Below are positions 7,672-17,054 of a DNA stretch of 64,000 bases, in pieces. The number at the start of each line of letters is the position of its first letter. Positions within the stretch are counted from its first letter, which is position 1. A program made the translations under genes and the position numbers. Below the pieces are notes generated by a model that did no database searches, had not been told where the DNA came from, and saw nothing but the letters and a program-made list of their open reading frames with translations. This stretch comes from an uncultured Dehalococcoidia bacterium (lineage in GTDB: Bacteria; Chloroflexota; Dehalococcoidia; Lucifugimonadales; Australimonadaceae), in assembly GCA_958295525.1 (NCBI GenBank), contig OY282355.1:1215504-1279503 (forward strand). The letters run 5' to 3'.

Positions 7672-8472
7672 ATGACGGAGTTGCGGAGCGTTTCGACGGA
7701 GATGATCGGGTTGCTGGAGGGGGCGCGGTATCAGTTCGCTCGCACAATGGCGGATTGCCCGCACTCCTACACGCATCAGCGGATGTGGAACGGGGAAGAC
7801 CACGCGGTCGGCCGGGAGCGCGGGTGGACAGACGAGGAGGGGCAGGCGGCGTTCGAGCGCGTGTGCGCGGAGATGCGCCCGCTGATGCAGCAGAGGTTCT
7901 TCGACGACCCGCGCAAGACGGAAGAGGTGGGGTGGTTCAACTGGTATTTCGATATGAACGGCTACCGCTACTTCAACATCGGCCCGCCTGCCCCAGGCTG
8001 GACGCTCATCAACCGGGCTCCGAGGCAGTATCGGACGGCGTTCGCGGGCGATCCGCAGACCTACGACGACCTTTTCGGGCAGCCGCCGCTCGCGGGGCGG
8101 ATCAAGGCGTTCTACGCGCACGCCGCTCCCGCAGGCCGCGTGCTGGACGTCGGCTGCGGCACGGGGCGGACCGTGGACTACTGCTGGAAGACGCTCGCCG
8201 CCGACCCGGGCCTGTACACGGGGATCGATCCGTCGCCGGGGGCGCTGGGCTGGCTCGCGCTGAAGCATCCCGCCTTCCGCGAGCGTCTGATCCGGACGAC
8301 GCTGGAGGAGTACGAGACGGCGGAGCGGCACGACGTCATCGTTATGGCGAACGTCGGCCCCGAGGAGGTCGCGCCGGGCTATCCGCTCGACGAGAAGTTG
8401 CGGTCGCTCCTTGCGCCCGGCGGTCGCGCCGTGATTTGGAACGGCGACGCGCCCCGGGAGATTCGCGCGTAG
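7672..8472 (+). CDS. class I SAM-dependent methyltransferase
   Basis: The 266-residue protein has the Rossmann motif I VLDVGCGTGRTVDY at residues 157-170 and an acidic strand-2 end (YTGIDPSPGALGWL). DVIVMANVGPEEV is in motif IV position and LRSLLAPGGRAVIWNGD near the end. The first 110 residues, rich in aromatic residues and charges, are an extra N-terminal region of unknown role. The ATG at 7672 is chosen because GGAGAGGAGC lies just upstream; an in-frame start at 7639 has no such site. The substrate is unknown. Confidence 0.85.
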   Translation: MTELRSVSTEMIGLLEGARYQFARTMADCPHSYTHQRMWNGEDHAVGRERGWTDEEGQAAFERVCAEMRPLMQQRFFDDPRKTEEVGWFNWYFDMNGYRYFNIGPPAPGWTLINRAPRQYRTAFAGDPQTYDDLFGQPPLAGRIKAFYAHAAPAGRVLDVGCGTGRTVDYCWKTLAADPGLYTGIDPSPGALGWLALKHPAFRERLIRTTLEEYETAERHDVIVMANVGPEEVAPGYPLDEKLRSLLAPGGRAVIWNGDAPREIRA

Positions 8473-8635
8473 GGCAAGGGGGCGAAGCGGAAGCGGGCGG
8501 AGGCGCGGCGCCGCCGTGCTTCACGTTCTTCCTGCCGCAACGCAACGCCAACGCCAACATTGACCTGCGCGCGCTTTCGGCGTAGCGTGCGGAGCGCAAT
8601 GTCGAGCGCCTCCGTCGAGGGGCGGAGGAGGCAGG

Positions 8636-9931
8636 ATGGCGTCCGGTTCCCCGCAAGCCCCGAAAACCGACCTCAAACGCCTCCTGCTCACGCTGCACCT
8701 CCCCGCGATCTCGATGGGGCTGGGGCTGGGCATCACAGTGCCCGTGCTGCCGGAACTCACGAAGGAACTCGGGGTCGGACTCGAGGTCGCGTCGCTCGTT
8801 TTCGTGGCGCAACTCGTTGGAACGCTCGCCGCGCCGCTCCCCACCGGCTACCTGATAGACCGGCTCGGCCGCCGCCGCGTCCTGCTCGCCGGCCCGCTCG
8901 TCACGGCGGCGGCCTCGCTCCTCGTGGCGAAAGTCGCCATAGACGGCTCATACTACGAACTGCTGATCTACCGTTTCATCGCCGGCTGGGGCGAGCAGAT
9001 GTGGATGCTCAGCCGCATCACGGTCATCGCCGACACCGGCGCGTCGTCTCAGCGCGGCAAGCAGGTCACGAGCATGTTCGGCGTGCAGCAGATCGGCAAC
9101 CTCACCGGCCCCGTCATCGGCGGAATCGCGGCGGTCGCATGGGGATTGTGGTCGCCGTTCGTCATGCACGCCGCCATCGTGCTCATCGCCATCATTCCCA
9201 GTTTTCTCCTCCTCCGCGAATCCGCCCCGGACCGGCGCGGGCAAACCCCCGCCGCCGGATCCCCCGCGCCCGCCGGAAGCCCCGCCCCCGGCGCGCGCCC
9301 GGAGGACGGCGTCTGGCGGCGCCTGCTCGTTCCGCCGCTTCCTGCAGTGTTCGCCGTTCAGTTTCTCGCCAACGTAACGCGCGGCGGCATCTTCGGCGGC
9401 GGCGTCATCGTGCTCTACGCCGCCTACGCCTACAACCTCGAGCCCGACGAACTCGGCTACCTGCGCGGCGCGATGGCCGCAGTGGGCATTCCCATCATCT
9501 TCGCGGGCGGATTCGTAATGGACAGGTTCGGGCGGAAATACACCATCGTCCCCGGCCTCATCCTCTCGGCCTCCGCGATGGGCTTCCTCGCGGCGACCGC
9601 CTACTTCGACGCGTCCTACGCATGGTTCATCGCCGCCTTCACCGCCGTCCACATGGCCGTCAACGTCATCTCCGGCAATATGCAGACGCTGGGAACGGAC
9701 GTCGCGCCGGTCAACGCGCGGGGGATGTTCTTCGGCGTTTCGCGCACCGTCGCGCAGGGCGGCGCCGCGCTCAGCCCCGCCAGTTTCAGCGCGCTCACCT
9801 CCATCGCCGGGTCGGCGGCGGCCTTCTCTTTCCTCGGCGGAGCCGCGTTCCTGGGCGCGATCATCGTCATCTTCCTCGTGCCGGAAACGCTCCGGCGCGT
9901 GGAGTCCGCCAAGAACGCCCCTGCCCCCTGA
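8636..9931 (+). CDS. MFS transporter
   Basis: The 431-residue protein has about 12 predicted TM helices. The cytoplasmic loop 2-3 motif is GYLIDRLGRRRVLLAG (about 62-77) and the equivalent loop in the second half is GGFVMDRFGRKYTIVPG. A Pro/Ala/Gly-rich linker (about 200-222) separates the two six-helix halves. It lies on the inner membrane and is probably a proton-driven drug/metabolite efflux or uptake permease of unknown substrate. GGAGGAGGCAGG just before the ATG is a strong ribosome site. A 64-bp gap leads to the DUF427 gene on the same strand. Confidence 0.9.
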   Translation: MASGSPQAPKTDLKRLLLTLHLPAISMGLGLGITVPVLPELTKELGVGLEVASLVFVAQLVGTLAAPLPTGYLIDRLGRRRVLLAGPLVTAAASLLVAKVAIDGSYYELLIYRFIAGWGEQMWMLSRITVIADTGASSQRGKQVTSMFGVQQIGNLTGPVIGGIAAVAWGLWSPFVMHAAIVLIAIIPSFLLLRESAPDRRGQTPAAGSPAPAGSPAPGARPEDGVWRRLLVPPLPAVFAVQFLANVTRGGIFGGGVIVLYAAYAYNLEPDELGYLRGAMAAVGIPIIFAGGFVMDRFGRKYTIVPGLILSASAMGFLAATAYFDASYAWFIAAFTAVHMAVNVISGNMQTLGTDVAPVNARGMFFGVSRTVAQGGAALSPASFSALTSIAGSAAAFSFLGGAAFLGAIIVIFLVPETLRRVESAKNAPAP

Positions 9932-9995
9932 CGTGGCGCGCAGCGCATCGTCTCCAATCACCCCTACCGGGCATGGAAGGAAGAGGACGCGAGCA

Positions 9996-10778
9996 ATGGA
10001 CTACCTGGACGCCCAAAACCGCCTGATCGCCGCGCCGGAGCCGCTGTGGATACGCAGCCCCAAGCGCATCCGCGTCCGCTTCGGCGGCGAGACGGTCGCC
10101 GACTCCACGGATGCGCGCCTTTTCCGGCCCGGCGGCCCGCCCGTCTACTACTTCCCCCGCGCCGACGTCCGGCAAGACGCGCTCGCCTCCGCCGGAGGAA
10201 CGGAGGCCGACGCGCGCGGAACGCGGACGCGCTACGACGTCCGCGCGGGCGGGCGCTCCGCCGAGGGCGCCGCCTGGACATACGCCGAGCCCGCCGACGG
10301 GTTCGCGTTCCTCGAGGGAATGGTCGCCTTCGAGTGGAGCGCGATGGATGGGTGGTTCGAGGAAGAGGAAGAGGTGTTCGTTCACGCCCGCGACCCGTTC
10401 AAGCGCGTCGAGGCGCTCAAGTCCGCCCGCCGGGTCGAGATCTACGCCGCCGGAGAGAAGGTCGCCGACAGCCCTGCGCCGTCGCTGCTGATCGAGCCCG
10501 GCCATCCGGTGCGCTACTACCTCCCGAAAACGCATATCCGTATGGACTTGCTGCGCCCGAGCGCGACGGTTAGCCGCTGCGCCTACAAAGGCGAGGCCGA
10601 CTACTACTCCGTGCGAACGCCCAACGGCGCGGCGGAGGACGCCGCATGGGGCTACAAGCGCCCGATGGCGGAGGTCGCGGGAATCGCCGGCATGCTCTGC
10701 TTCTTCAACGAGCGCGTGGACGCCGTCCTCGTGGACGGGGAGGAGCAGCCCAAGCCCGCCACCGCATGGCGCCGGTAA
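9996..10778 (+). CDS. tandem DUF427 domain protein
   Basis: The 260-residue product contains two DUF427 modules. Module 1 (about 20-125) has RIRVRFGGETVADSTDARLFRPGGPPVYYFPRADV. Module 2 (about 140-250) has RRVEIYAAGEKVADSPAPSLLIEPGHPVRYYLPKTHI and AAWGYKRPMAEVAGIAGMLCFFNERVDAVLVDGE. Double-DUF427 proteins are common in actinobacteria and Chloroflexota; the fold is known but the biochemical role is not. The start at 9996 follows GGAAGGAAGAGGA. The in-frame ATG at 9933 is rejected because it would encode repeat-derived sequence. Confidence 0.88.
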   Translation: MDYLDAQNRLIAAPEPLWIRSPKRIRVRFGGETVADSTDARLFRPGGPPVYYFPRADVRQDALASAGGTEADARGTRTRYDVRAGGRSAEGAAWTYAEPADGFAFLEGMVAFEWSAMDGWFEEEEEVFVHARDPFKRVEALKSARRVEIYAAGEKVADSPAPSLLIEPGHPVRYYLPKTHIRMDLLRPSATVSRCAYKGEADYYSVRTPNGAAEDAAWGYKRPMAEVAGIAGMLCFFNERVDAVLVDGEEQPKPATAWRR

Positions 10779-10819
10779 AACCTGCTAGCAGCGCCGCGCC
10801 GCGAAAGCGAGAACGTCGC

Positions 10820-10893
10820 CCCTTGTCCGGGGCGCGCAGCGCATCGCCCTGCCCCCCCTGCCCCGCCCTGCCCGCGCAGGCGGGAATCCAGGA
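10820..10893 (+). repeat. repeat-derived spacer
   Basis: The DUF427-phoU gap holds a GGCGCGCAGCGCATCG fragment of the longer interspersed repeat and one CCCGCGCAGGCGGGAATCC half-palindrome. No other feature is seen. Confidence 0.6.
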
Positions 10894-10906
10894 AGCGCGC
10901 CTCGCC

Positions 10907-11596
10907 CTAATACTTCGAAACGCGGCCCGGGTCGACGTGCTTCCCCGTCACCAGATAGATCACCTGCTCCGCGATGTTCGTCGCGCGGTCGGCGATCCGC
11001 TCCAAGTCGTGCGCCGTCCACAGCAGATACGTCCCGCGCTCGATCACCTTCGGATCCTGCACCATAATCAGCAGCAACTCGCGGTACACCTGATCGTAGA
11101 GCGCGTCCACCTCGTCGTCGTCCGCCAGCACCTGATGCGCCCGCTCGACGTCGTGATTCACGAGCGCGTCCAGCGACGCCCTGAGCATCGCCGTCGCCTT
11201 CTCCGCCATGCGCGGAATGTCCACCAGCGGCTTCACCGGCGGCTGGTCGCCCATCATCAGGCTGATCTTCCCGATGCCCTCCGCGTAGTCGCCGATGCGC
11301 TCCAACTCCATCGAAACGTGCAGCGCCGCGATCAGCATCCGCAGGTCGGACGCCACCGGCTGCTGAATCGCGATCAAGTCCACCGCGCGGTCCTCCAACT
11401 CCGCCCGCTTCCTGTCTATCGCGTCGTCGTCGCGCACCACCTGCCGCGACATCTCCAAGTCGCGCGTTCGGAGCGCGTCCACCGCCTTGACGACCGCCTT
11501 CTCCGCCATGCTCCCCAGCGCGAGAAGTTCGTCCTGGAGTTGCCGCAAATCGCGGTCGAACTCCGCTCGCGGATGCTTCCCGTAGACGCTCGTCAT
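10907..11596 (-). CDS. phoU: phosphate transport regulator PhoU
   Basis: The 229-residue all-helical protein has two repeated three-helix PhoU units. The metal-binding E/D-x-x-x-D clusters are visible in HVSMELERIGDYAEGIGK and LLWTAHDLERIADRATNIAEQVIYLVTG. PhoU transmits the state of the Pst transporter to the PhoR-type kinase and restrains phosphate uptake. The ATG at 11596 is preceded by GAGGAGG. It is the last gene of the minus-strand order pstS-pstC-pstA-pstB-phoU, about 105 bp after pstB. A compatible two-component pair lies at 36228-38245. Confidence 0.95.
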   Translation of the reverse strand: MTSVYGKHPRAEFDRDLRQLQDELLALGSMAEKAVVKAVDALRTRDLEMSRQVVRDDDAIDRKRAELEDRAVDLIAIQQPVASDLRMLIAALHVSMELERIGDYAEGIGKISLMMGDQPPVKPLVDIPRMAEKATAMLRASLDALVNHDVERAHQVLADDDEVDALYDQVYRELLLIMVQDPKVIERGTYLLWTAHDLERIADRATNIAEQVIYLVTGKHVDPGRVSKY

Positions 11597-11701
11597 CGTC
11601 GGCCTCCTCTCGACGCTCTCGCGCAACCTATCATAATCGTAACCACCGGCTCCCGCCGCCTGCGCGGGCAGGGCGCGCCGGACGGGCAAAGGCGCCCCCG
11701 G

Positions 11702-12532
11702 CTAGCCGAACCGCCCCGTGATGTACCCCTCCGTGCGCTCGTCTTGCGGATTCGTGAAGATCTGCTGCGTCGAGCCCACTTCCACCAGATGCCCCGCGCG
11801 GTCCTCGCCCATCGTCATAAACGCCGTCCAATCCGACGCCCGCGCCGCCTGCTGCATATTGTGCGTGACCACCACGATCGTATAGTCGCGGCACAGTTCG
11901 CGCATCAACTCCTCTATCGCCAGCGTCGAGATCGGATCGAGCGCCGAGGCAGGCTCGTCCATCAGAATCACGTCCGGCTGCACCGCGACCGCCCGCGCGA
12001 TGCACAGCCGTTGCTGCTGCCCGCCCGAAAGCGCCAGCCCGCTCTGCTTCAGCCGGTCTTTCACCTCGTCCCACAGCGCCGCCCGCCGCAGCGACCGCTC
12101 CACCGCATCGTCCATATTCCCCTTGAACCCGTTGATCCGCAGCCCGAACGCCACATTGTCGTACACCGACTTCGGAAACGGATTCGGCTTCTGAAACACC
12201 ATCCCCACGCGCAGACGGACCTCCGTCGGGTCAACGCTCGGATGGTAGATGTCCTCCCCGTTGAAGAGCACCTGCCCCTCCACGCGCGCGCCCGGCACGA
12301 GATCGTTCATCCGGTTGAAGCACCGCAGCAGCGTGCTCTTCCCGGAGCCGGAGGGCCCAATGAGCGCGGTGACGGCGTGGCGCTTCACCTCCAGATTGAT
12401 GCCCCGCAGCGCGCGGAACGCCCCGTAGTGCATATCCAGGTTCGTCACGCTCAGCGTCGTGTCCGCCGACACCGCCGCGGGCGCCGCCGCCGTCGCATGG
12501 GGCGTCGTCATCGCCGTCGTCGCGGTCGTCAT
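11702..12532 (-). CDS. pstB: phosphate ABC transporter ATP-binding protein PstB
   Basis: The 276-residue ABC ATPase has Walker A GPSGSGKS (59-66), the PstB-specific Q-loop [18 protein letters not shown], signature [14 protein letters not shown], Walker [14 protein letters not shown] and switch histidine VVTHNM. It energises high-affinity phosphate import with PstA and PstC. The first 25 residues (Thr/Ala-rich) are an extension beyond the family core. Its ATG overlaps the pstA stop (ATGA), indicating translational coupling. Confidence 0.97.
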   Translation of the reverse strand: MTTATTAMTTPHATAAAPAAVSADTTLSVTNLDMHYGAFRALRGINLEVKRHAVTALIGPSGSGKSTLLRCFNRMNDLVPGARVEGQVLFNGEDIYHPSVDPTEVRLRVGMVFQKPNPFPKSVYDNVAFGLRINGFKGNMDDAVERSLRRAALWDEVKDRLKQSGLALSGGQQQRLCIARAVAVQPDVILMDEPASALDPISTLAIEELMRELCRDYTIVVVTHNMQQAARASDWTAFMTMGEDRAGHLVEVGSTQQIFTNPQDERTEGYITGRFG

Positions 12533-13416
12533 TCCTCTGACCTCTTCTGCGTGCGGTTGCGAATGTAGATCGCCACGGCGTTCATCGTCAGCAGAACGCC
12601 CAGCAAGATGATGATCCCCGCCGCCGCGATGCCCCGGAAGCCCGCCTGCGGCTGGCTCACCCAATTGAATATCTGTATCGGCATCACCGTGAACTTGTCC
12701 AGCGGATCGGTCGGAACGAACGTCAGAAACACCAGCGCGCTGATCGCAATCATCGGCGCCGCCTCTCCAATCGCCCGCGACATCGCCAAAATCGTCCCCG
12801 TCATTATCCCCGGCGTCGCGTGCGGCAGCACCACGTCCCGAACCGTCTGAAACTTCGTCGCCCCTAGCCCATAGGACGCCTCCCTATAGGTGGACGGCAC
12901 TGCGCGAATCGCCTCCCGCGACGCGATGATCACGATGGGCATCACCAGCAGCGACATCGTCAGCGCCCCCGCGAGAACCGTCCGGCCCAGCGAGAGAATC
13001 TGCACGAACACCGCAAGCCCCAGCAGCCCGTACACGATGGACGGCACTCCCGCCAAATTGGAAATGTTCACCTCGATGATCCGCGTCAGCCAATTCTTCG
13101 GCGCGTACTCCTCCAGATACACCGCCGCCCCCACGCCCACCGGAACCGTGAACAGAAACGTCAGCCCCATTATCCAGAGCGTTCCGAAAATCGCCGACAG
13201 CATCCCCGCCTGCTCCGGGAACCGCGACGGGTACTCCGTGACGAAATGCCAACTCAGCCACGGAACGCCTTCCCACAGCACGCGGACGAGCAGCGACGCA
13301 AGCCCCGCAAGCCCGAGGAAGATCGCCAGAACGAACGCAACGTAGGCTGCGCCCCCGATCCGCTTCCGAAGCGCGAGGCGCGGATGCAGCAGCGCCGTAA
13401 CGGCGGCTTTCGCCAT
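12529..13416 (-). CDS. pstA: phosphate ABC transporter permease PstA
   Basis: The 295-residue inner-membrane permease has about six TM helices. The EAA-type cytoplasmic loop reads [47 protein letters not shown], the PstB docking site. [36 protein letters not shown] is the usual PstA family segment. The ATG at 13416 lies 2 bp after the pstC stop, so the genes are coupled. The C-terminus overlaps the pstB start by 4 bp. Confidence 0.96.
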   Translation of the reverse strand: MAKAAVTALLHPRLALRKRIGGAAYVAFVLAIFLGLAGLASLLVRVLWEGVPWLSWHFVTEYPSRFPEQAGMLSAIFGTLWIMGLTFLFTVPVGVGAAVYLEEYAPKNWLTRIIEVNISNLAGVPSIVYGLLGLAVFVQILSLGRTVLAGALTMSLLVMPIVIIASREAIRAVPSTYREASYGLGATKFQTVRDVVLPHATPGIMTGTILAMSRAIGEAAPMIAISALVFLTFVPTDPLDKFTVMPIQIFNWVSQPQAGFRGIAAAGIIILLGVLLTMNAVAIYIRNRTQKRSEE

Positions 13417-13418
13417 CG

Positions 13419-14393
13419 CTAGTACTCCTCGCGGAAGCGGCGCACCAAAAACTGCCCCAGCACGTTCATTCCCAGCGTGAACGCGAACAGCAGCAGGCCC
13501 ACCGCGAAGATCGTGTTGTACTCCAGCGTCCCGCGAGGCGTCTCCCCCAGCGCGAGTTGCACGATGAACGCCGTCATCGCCTGTATGCTCTCTATCGGAT
13601 TGAACGTCAGTCGCGGCGTCGCGCCCGCGGCGAGCGTCACCAGCATCGTCTCCCCAATCGCCCGCGAGAACGCCAAAATAAACGACGCGACGATCCCCGA
13701 AAGCGCCGCCGGAACCACGATGCGCAGCGACACCTCCAGCCGCGTCGCCCCCAGCGCGTAGGCCGCGCTCCGCAGCGAACGCGGAACCGCCACCATCGCG
13801 TCCTCGCTCAGCGACGACACCATCGGAATGATCATCAGCCCCATCACCAAGCCCGCGCTCAGCGCGTTGAACACCAGCAAGTCCTCCTGAAACGGACGCA
13901 ACGGAATGCGCTGCAGCATCGGAGTCACGAACGTCAGCGCGAAATAGCCGTACACCACCGTCGGAATCCCCGCCAGCACCTCCAAAATCGGCTTGATCGT
14001 CCGCCGAATCTTGTCCGGCGCGTACTCCGCCAGATAGATCGCAATCGCCAGCCCCGCCGGAACCGCCACCGCCGCCGCCAGCGCCGCCACCAAAACCGTC
14101 CCGCTCACGAGGGGCAGCACGCCGTAATGCCGGTTGCCTTCCGCGTCCCTCAGAATCGGCGACCACGTCGTCCCGAACAGGAAATCCCACAGCGGAATCT
14201 CCCGGAAGAACCCCAGCGACTGGCTCAGCAGGCTCGCCACGATCCCGAACGTCGTGACGATGGACATCACCGCGCACGCGAAGAAGAGCCAATGCACGAG
14301 GCGCCCCTGCAGCGCCCCGCGCTTGCGGTTGCGGCTCAACTGCATCGCGGCGTCGGCCCGGTTCGTCCGTCTCGCAATCCCATCGCGCGCCAT
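13419..14393 (-). CDS. pstC: phosphate ABC transporter permease PstC
   Basis: The 324-residue permease has about six TM helices, with family marks [33 protein letters not shown] and the EAA loop [45 protein letters not shown]. It pairs with PstA to form the phosphate channel. The frame extends to a TTG at 14408; the ATG at 14393 (MARDGIARR) is preferred. A 464-bp gap filled with palindromic repeats separates it from pstS. Confidence 0.95.
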   Translation of the reverse strand: MARDGIARRTNRADAAMQLSRNRKRGALQGRLVHWLFFACAVMSIVTTFGIVASLLSQSLGFFREIPLWDFLFGTTWSPILRDAEGNRHYGVLPLVSGTVLVAALAAAVAVPAGLAIAIYLAEYAPDKIRRTIKPILEVLAGIPTVVYGYFALTFVTPMLQRIPLRPFQEDLLVFNALSAGLVMGLMIIPMVSSLSEDAMVAVPRSLRSAAYALGATRLEVSLRIVVPAALSGIVASFILAFSRAIGETMLVTLAAGATPRLTFNPIESIQAMTAFIVQLALGETPRGTLEYNTIFAVGLLLFAFTLGMNVLGQFLVRRFREEY

Positions 14394-14461
14394 AGTGTCC
14401 GCTAACAACCCTCTCTTCGTCTACCCCTCGCGCCTTGCCCGTCGTTCCCGCCCCTGTATCG

Positions 14462-14830
14462 TCATTCCCGCGCAGGCGGGAATCTCGCGCCTCTGTATCG
14501 TCATTCCCGCGCAGGCGGGAATCTCGCGCCTCTGTATCGTCATTCCCGCGCAGGCGGGAATCCAGTCGGCGCGCAAGCGCCCCCTGTCCCGTCATTCCCG
14601 CGCAGGCGGGAATCCAGCCGGCGCCCCGCCATTCCCGCGCAGGCGGGAATCCAGCCGGCGCGCAGCGCCCCCTTGCCCGTCATTCCCGCGCAGGCGGGAA
14701 TCCAGTCGGCGCGCAGCGCCCCCTGTCCCGTCATTCCCGCGCAGGCGGGAATCCCGCCCCCTGTATCGTCATTCCTGCGGAGGCGGGAATCTCGCCCTCT
14801 TGCCCGTCATTCCCGCGCAGGCGGGAATCT
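14462..14830 (+). repeat. array of nine dRS3-like palindromes between pstC and pstS
   Basis: Nine ATTCCCGCGCAGGCGGGAAT-type palindromes, one with CCTGCGGA, occur at 36-52 bp spacing, all in the same orientation. A truncated half unit precedes them at about 14443. Linkers come in two recurring types, TCTCGC(G)CCTCTGTATC and CCAGTCGGCGCGCAGCGCCCCCTGTCC. The array covers nearly the whole 14394-14857 gap inside the pst operon, and RNA from it would form up to nine hairpins. Confidence 0.92.
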
Positions 14831-14857
14831 CGCCCCCTCGCCGCCTCGGGAGACCCC

Positions 14858-15877
14858 CTACGTGCCGTTCGCTTCCCTGACTGCGGCGGCCTTGTTCGCC
14901 GCGTAGACGCTCCGCGCGACGGGCACGTACCCAACCTCGGCGGTCAGTTCGTAGCCGTTGTCCATGTAGTACTCGACGAACGCCTGAACCTCGGGCCGTC
15001 GCAGGCTCGCCGTATTCACGTAGATGAACATCGGACGCGAGAGCGGCGAGTACGAGCCGTCCTCGATCGTCGCAGTCTCAGGCTCGACGCACCCGTCGCC
15101 GCCGTCCACCCCGACCGCCTTCAACATGCCCTGGTTCTCCTGATAGTAGGCGTAGCCGAAATACCCCAGCGCGCCGCGGTCCCCCGCGATGCCCTGCACC
15201 AGCACGTTGTCGTCCGCCGACGCCGTGTAGTCGGAGCGCGAGACCTGCGCGTCCCCGTTGATCTCCTCGGTGAAGTAGTCGAATGTGCCGGAGTCAGTGT
15301 CGGGGCCGTAGAGACGCAGCCGCTGATCGGGGAACCCTGCGCGGACTTGCGACCAGTTGTTGACGTCCGAGCCCGGCTTCCAGATGGCGTTGAGTTCCTC
15401 GACGGAGAGGCACTCGACGAAATCATTGGCCGGATTGACCATCACGGAGAGGCCGTCCGTGCCAACGCGCAATTCGATGAACCGGACGTTGTTCGCGGCG
15501 GCGGCCTCGCGCTCCCCATCCTTGATGGGGCGGGACGCGTCGGAGATGTCGGTTTCGCCGGTGGTGAAGCGCTTGAATCCGCCGCCGGTGCCGGAGACGC
15601 CGACGTTGATCTGAACGCCGGGCTGTCCCTTGCGGAACTCCTCGGCGACCGCCTGCGTGATGGGGAACACCGTCGATGAGCCGTCAACCTCTATCGTCCC
15701 GCTCAAACGCGCCGCCGGCGCCGTGGGCGCCGTCCCCGCAGACTGCGCTCCGCTGCTCGAAGAAGCCTGCGTCGGATCCGGCGTCGGCGCCGCGGAACTG
15801 CATGCCGCCGCGAAAACGGCGAACGCCGCCGCCGCCGACAACAGCGCGCCTATGCTGATGGGGCTCGTCAACCTCAT
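14858..15877 (-). CDS. pstS: phosphate ABC transporter substrate-binding lipoprotein PstS
   Basis: The 339-residue precursor has a lipoprotein signal peptide ending FAAAC at Cys26, then an Ala/Ser/Thr/Pro-rich linker (27-60). The binding domain starts GTIEVDGSSTVFPITQAVAEEF. Phosphate-contact segments are visible as DGSSTVFP, GVSGTGGGFKRFTTGETDISDASRPI and YGPDTDSGTFDYFTE. The protein binds phosphate outside the membrane and feeds PstAC. The start is supported by AAGGAGG just upstream. It is the first gene of the pst cluster but is separated from pstC by the repeat array. Confidence 0.96.
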   Translation of the reverse strand: MRLTSPISIGALLSAAAAFAVFAAACSSAAPTPDPTQASSSSGAQSAGTAPTAPAARLSGTIEVDGSSTVFPITQAVAEEFRKGQPGVQINVGVSGTGGGFKRFTTGETDISDASRPIKDGEREAAAANNVRFIELRVGTDGLSVMVNPANDFVECLSVEELNAIWKPGSDVNNWSQVRAGFPDQRLRLYGPDTDSGTFDYFTEEINGDAQVSRSDYTASADDNVLVQGIAGDRGALGYFGYAYYQENQGMLKAVGVDGGDGCVEPETATIEDGSYSPLSRPMFIYVNTASLRRPEVQAFVEYYMDNGYELTAEVGYVPVARSVYAANKAAAVREANGT

Positions 15878-15885
15878 TCCGCCTC

Positions 15886-15933
15886 CTTCTGCGTGGGGGT
15901 CCTCTATGTGAGGATTCCCCTGTGTGGGGATTC
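15886..15933 (-). promoter_or_regulatory. three imperfect 16-bp tandem copies in the pstS leader
   Basis: On the minus strand GAATCCCCACACAGGG and GAATCCTCACATAGAG are adjacent. A third, more diverged copy (GGACCCCCACGCAGAAGG) runs into the Shine-Dalgarno sequence. The two good copies also have internal inverted symmetry (CCCC/GGGG and CCTC/GAGG). TTAACG occurs on the plus strand at 15990 and 16023, 33 bp apart, inside ACGTTAACGT at 16020-16029. A role in phosphate control is conjecture. Confidence 0.45.
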
Positions 15934-16042
15934 CTCGCGCCGAGGCATCCGGGCGCGAGTATGCGCCATCCAGCGTAGACAACGGAGATTAACGCCAACC
16001 CGCCGCGCCGCTTATCGGAACGTTAACGTCGCCCGCCCCATC

Positions 16043-16064
16043 ATCATTCCCGCGCAGGCGGGAA
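16043..16064 (+). repeat. dRS3-like palindrome abutting the IS30 element
   Basis: CATTCCCGCGCAGGCGGGAA lies directly left of the IS terminal repeat. Read on the minus strand it gives FPPARE-stop, which terminates the transposase frame. Confidence 0.85.
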
Positions 16065-17054
16065 TGTGGATTCACATTTGAAGTGCAACAGTTCCGGCTG
16101 ACTCCAGAATACCTCAGCTGGCGTCCGGTAGCCCAACACTCCACGCGGCGTGTTGTTGTACCGCAGCGCGCACACCGCCAACTCCTCGTCCGTAACCTCC
16201 TTCAAGTTCGTCTTCCGCGGCAGCGACCGCCGCAGTCGACCTATCGCGTTCTCCACTCCTCCCTTCTGCCACGGCGACCTCACGTCGCAGAAGAACGTCT
16301 CAACCCCCAGCGCGTGCAACTCGTGATGCCGCGCAAACTCCGTCCCGTTGTCGAACGTCACGCTCCTCCGCATCTCCACAGGCAGCGTCCCCAGCACGCC
16401 CAACATCGCCTGCGCCACCGGCCCAGCCCCCTTGCTCTCCGGCCTCTGCACGATCGTCAGCCGCGACGCACGCTCGTGCAGAATCAGCAGCGCCTGCTTC
16501 CTCACCCCGAACAGCATCGTGTCCGCCTCCCAGTGCCCGAACTCAACCCGGTCCGCCGCCTCCACAGGCCGCTCCGACAGCGGGCGCCGGGCCTTGATGA
16601 ACGCGGCGGAACTCCGCCCCTTGCGCGAACGCAGCCCCCTCTTCGCCTTCTGCTTCGGCAGGAAGTTCCGCCAGTCGTAGTCCTTCTTCCTCTTCACCTG
16701 GGCGTAGACGAACCGGTAGATGCTCTCGTAGGAGATCACCGGCCTCTCCATCTCCAACGCCAAGCGCCCGGCCACTTGGGGCGGCGACGCTCCCCACACG
16801 AGCCGCCACAGCACGCTCTCCCGCAGCAGGTCGTCGCGGTCGAGGCGGGAGCCCCGCCACCGCCGCGCCTGCGCCTTCTCGTCCGCCTTGACGGGGTCGT
16901 ACGCGCCTGTGCTCAACCGGTTGCGCTTGATCTCGCGAGCAATCGTCGGTGGCGAGCGACCCAGATCTGTAGCGATCGACCTGATCGAGTCGCCCTTTTC
17001 GCGTAGGCGGGCAATCTCACGCCGCTCTTCGATTCCGATATGGCTGTATCCCAT
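16044..17054 (-). CDS. IS30-family transposase
   Basis: The 336-residue protein starts with an HTH region of the IS30 type (EERREIARLREKGDSIRSIATDLGRSPPTIAREIKRN). It continues with a DDE integrase-like catalytic domain: HWEADTM gives Asp1, SVTFDNGTEF gives Asp2 and WQKGGVENAIGRLRR gives the Glu. LRYNNTPRGVLGYRTPAEVF near the end is typical of the family. The frame appears intact. It has no stop inside the element: it reads through the left terminal repeat (HFKCEST) into the flanking palindrome and ends FPPARE-stop. Confidence 0.93.
   Translation of the reverse strand: MGYSHIGIEERREIARLREKGDSIRSIATDLGRSPPTIAREIKRNRLSTGAYDPVKADEKAQARRWRGSRLDRDDLLRESVLWRLVWGASPPQVAGRLALEMERPVISYESIYRFVYAQVKRKKDYDWRNFLPKQKAKRGLRSRKGRSSAAFIKARRPLSERPVEAADRVEFGHWEADTMLFGVRKQALLILHERASRLTIVQRPESKGAGPVAQAMLGVLGTLPVEMRRSVTFDNGTEFARHHELHALGVETFFCDVRSPWQKGGVENAIGRLRRSLPRKTNLKEVTDEELAVCALRYNNTPRGVLGYRTPAEVFWSQPELLHFKCESTFPPARE

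Noticed and set aside
12533-14400. Very long reading frame antisense and upstream-extended over pstA/pstC (688 codons)
   Set aside because: Only its last 295 codons encode PstA. The remainder is out-of-frame reading of pstC and the repeat array.
14462-14830. CRISPR-like regular spacing of a palindromic repeat
   Set aside because: The repeat is only about 20 bp, the spacing is irregular (36-52 bp) and the linkers themselves recur, so they are not unique spacers. No cas genes are present.
15886-16030. Classical Pho box before pstS
   Set aside because: No pair of 7-bp repeats at 11-bp period with CTGTCAT-like sequence. Only TTAACG at 33-bp spacing and the 16-bp repeats are seen.
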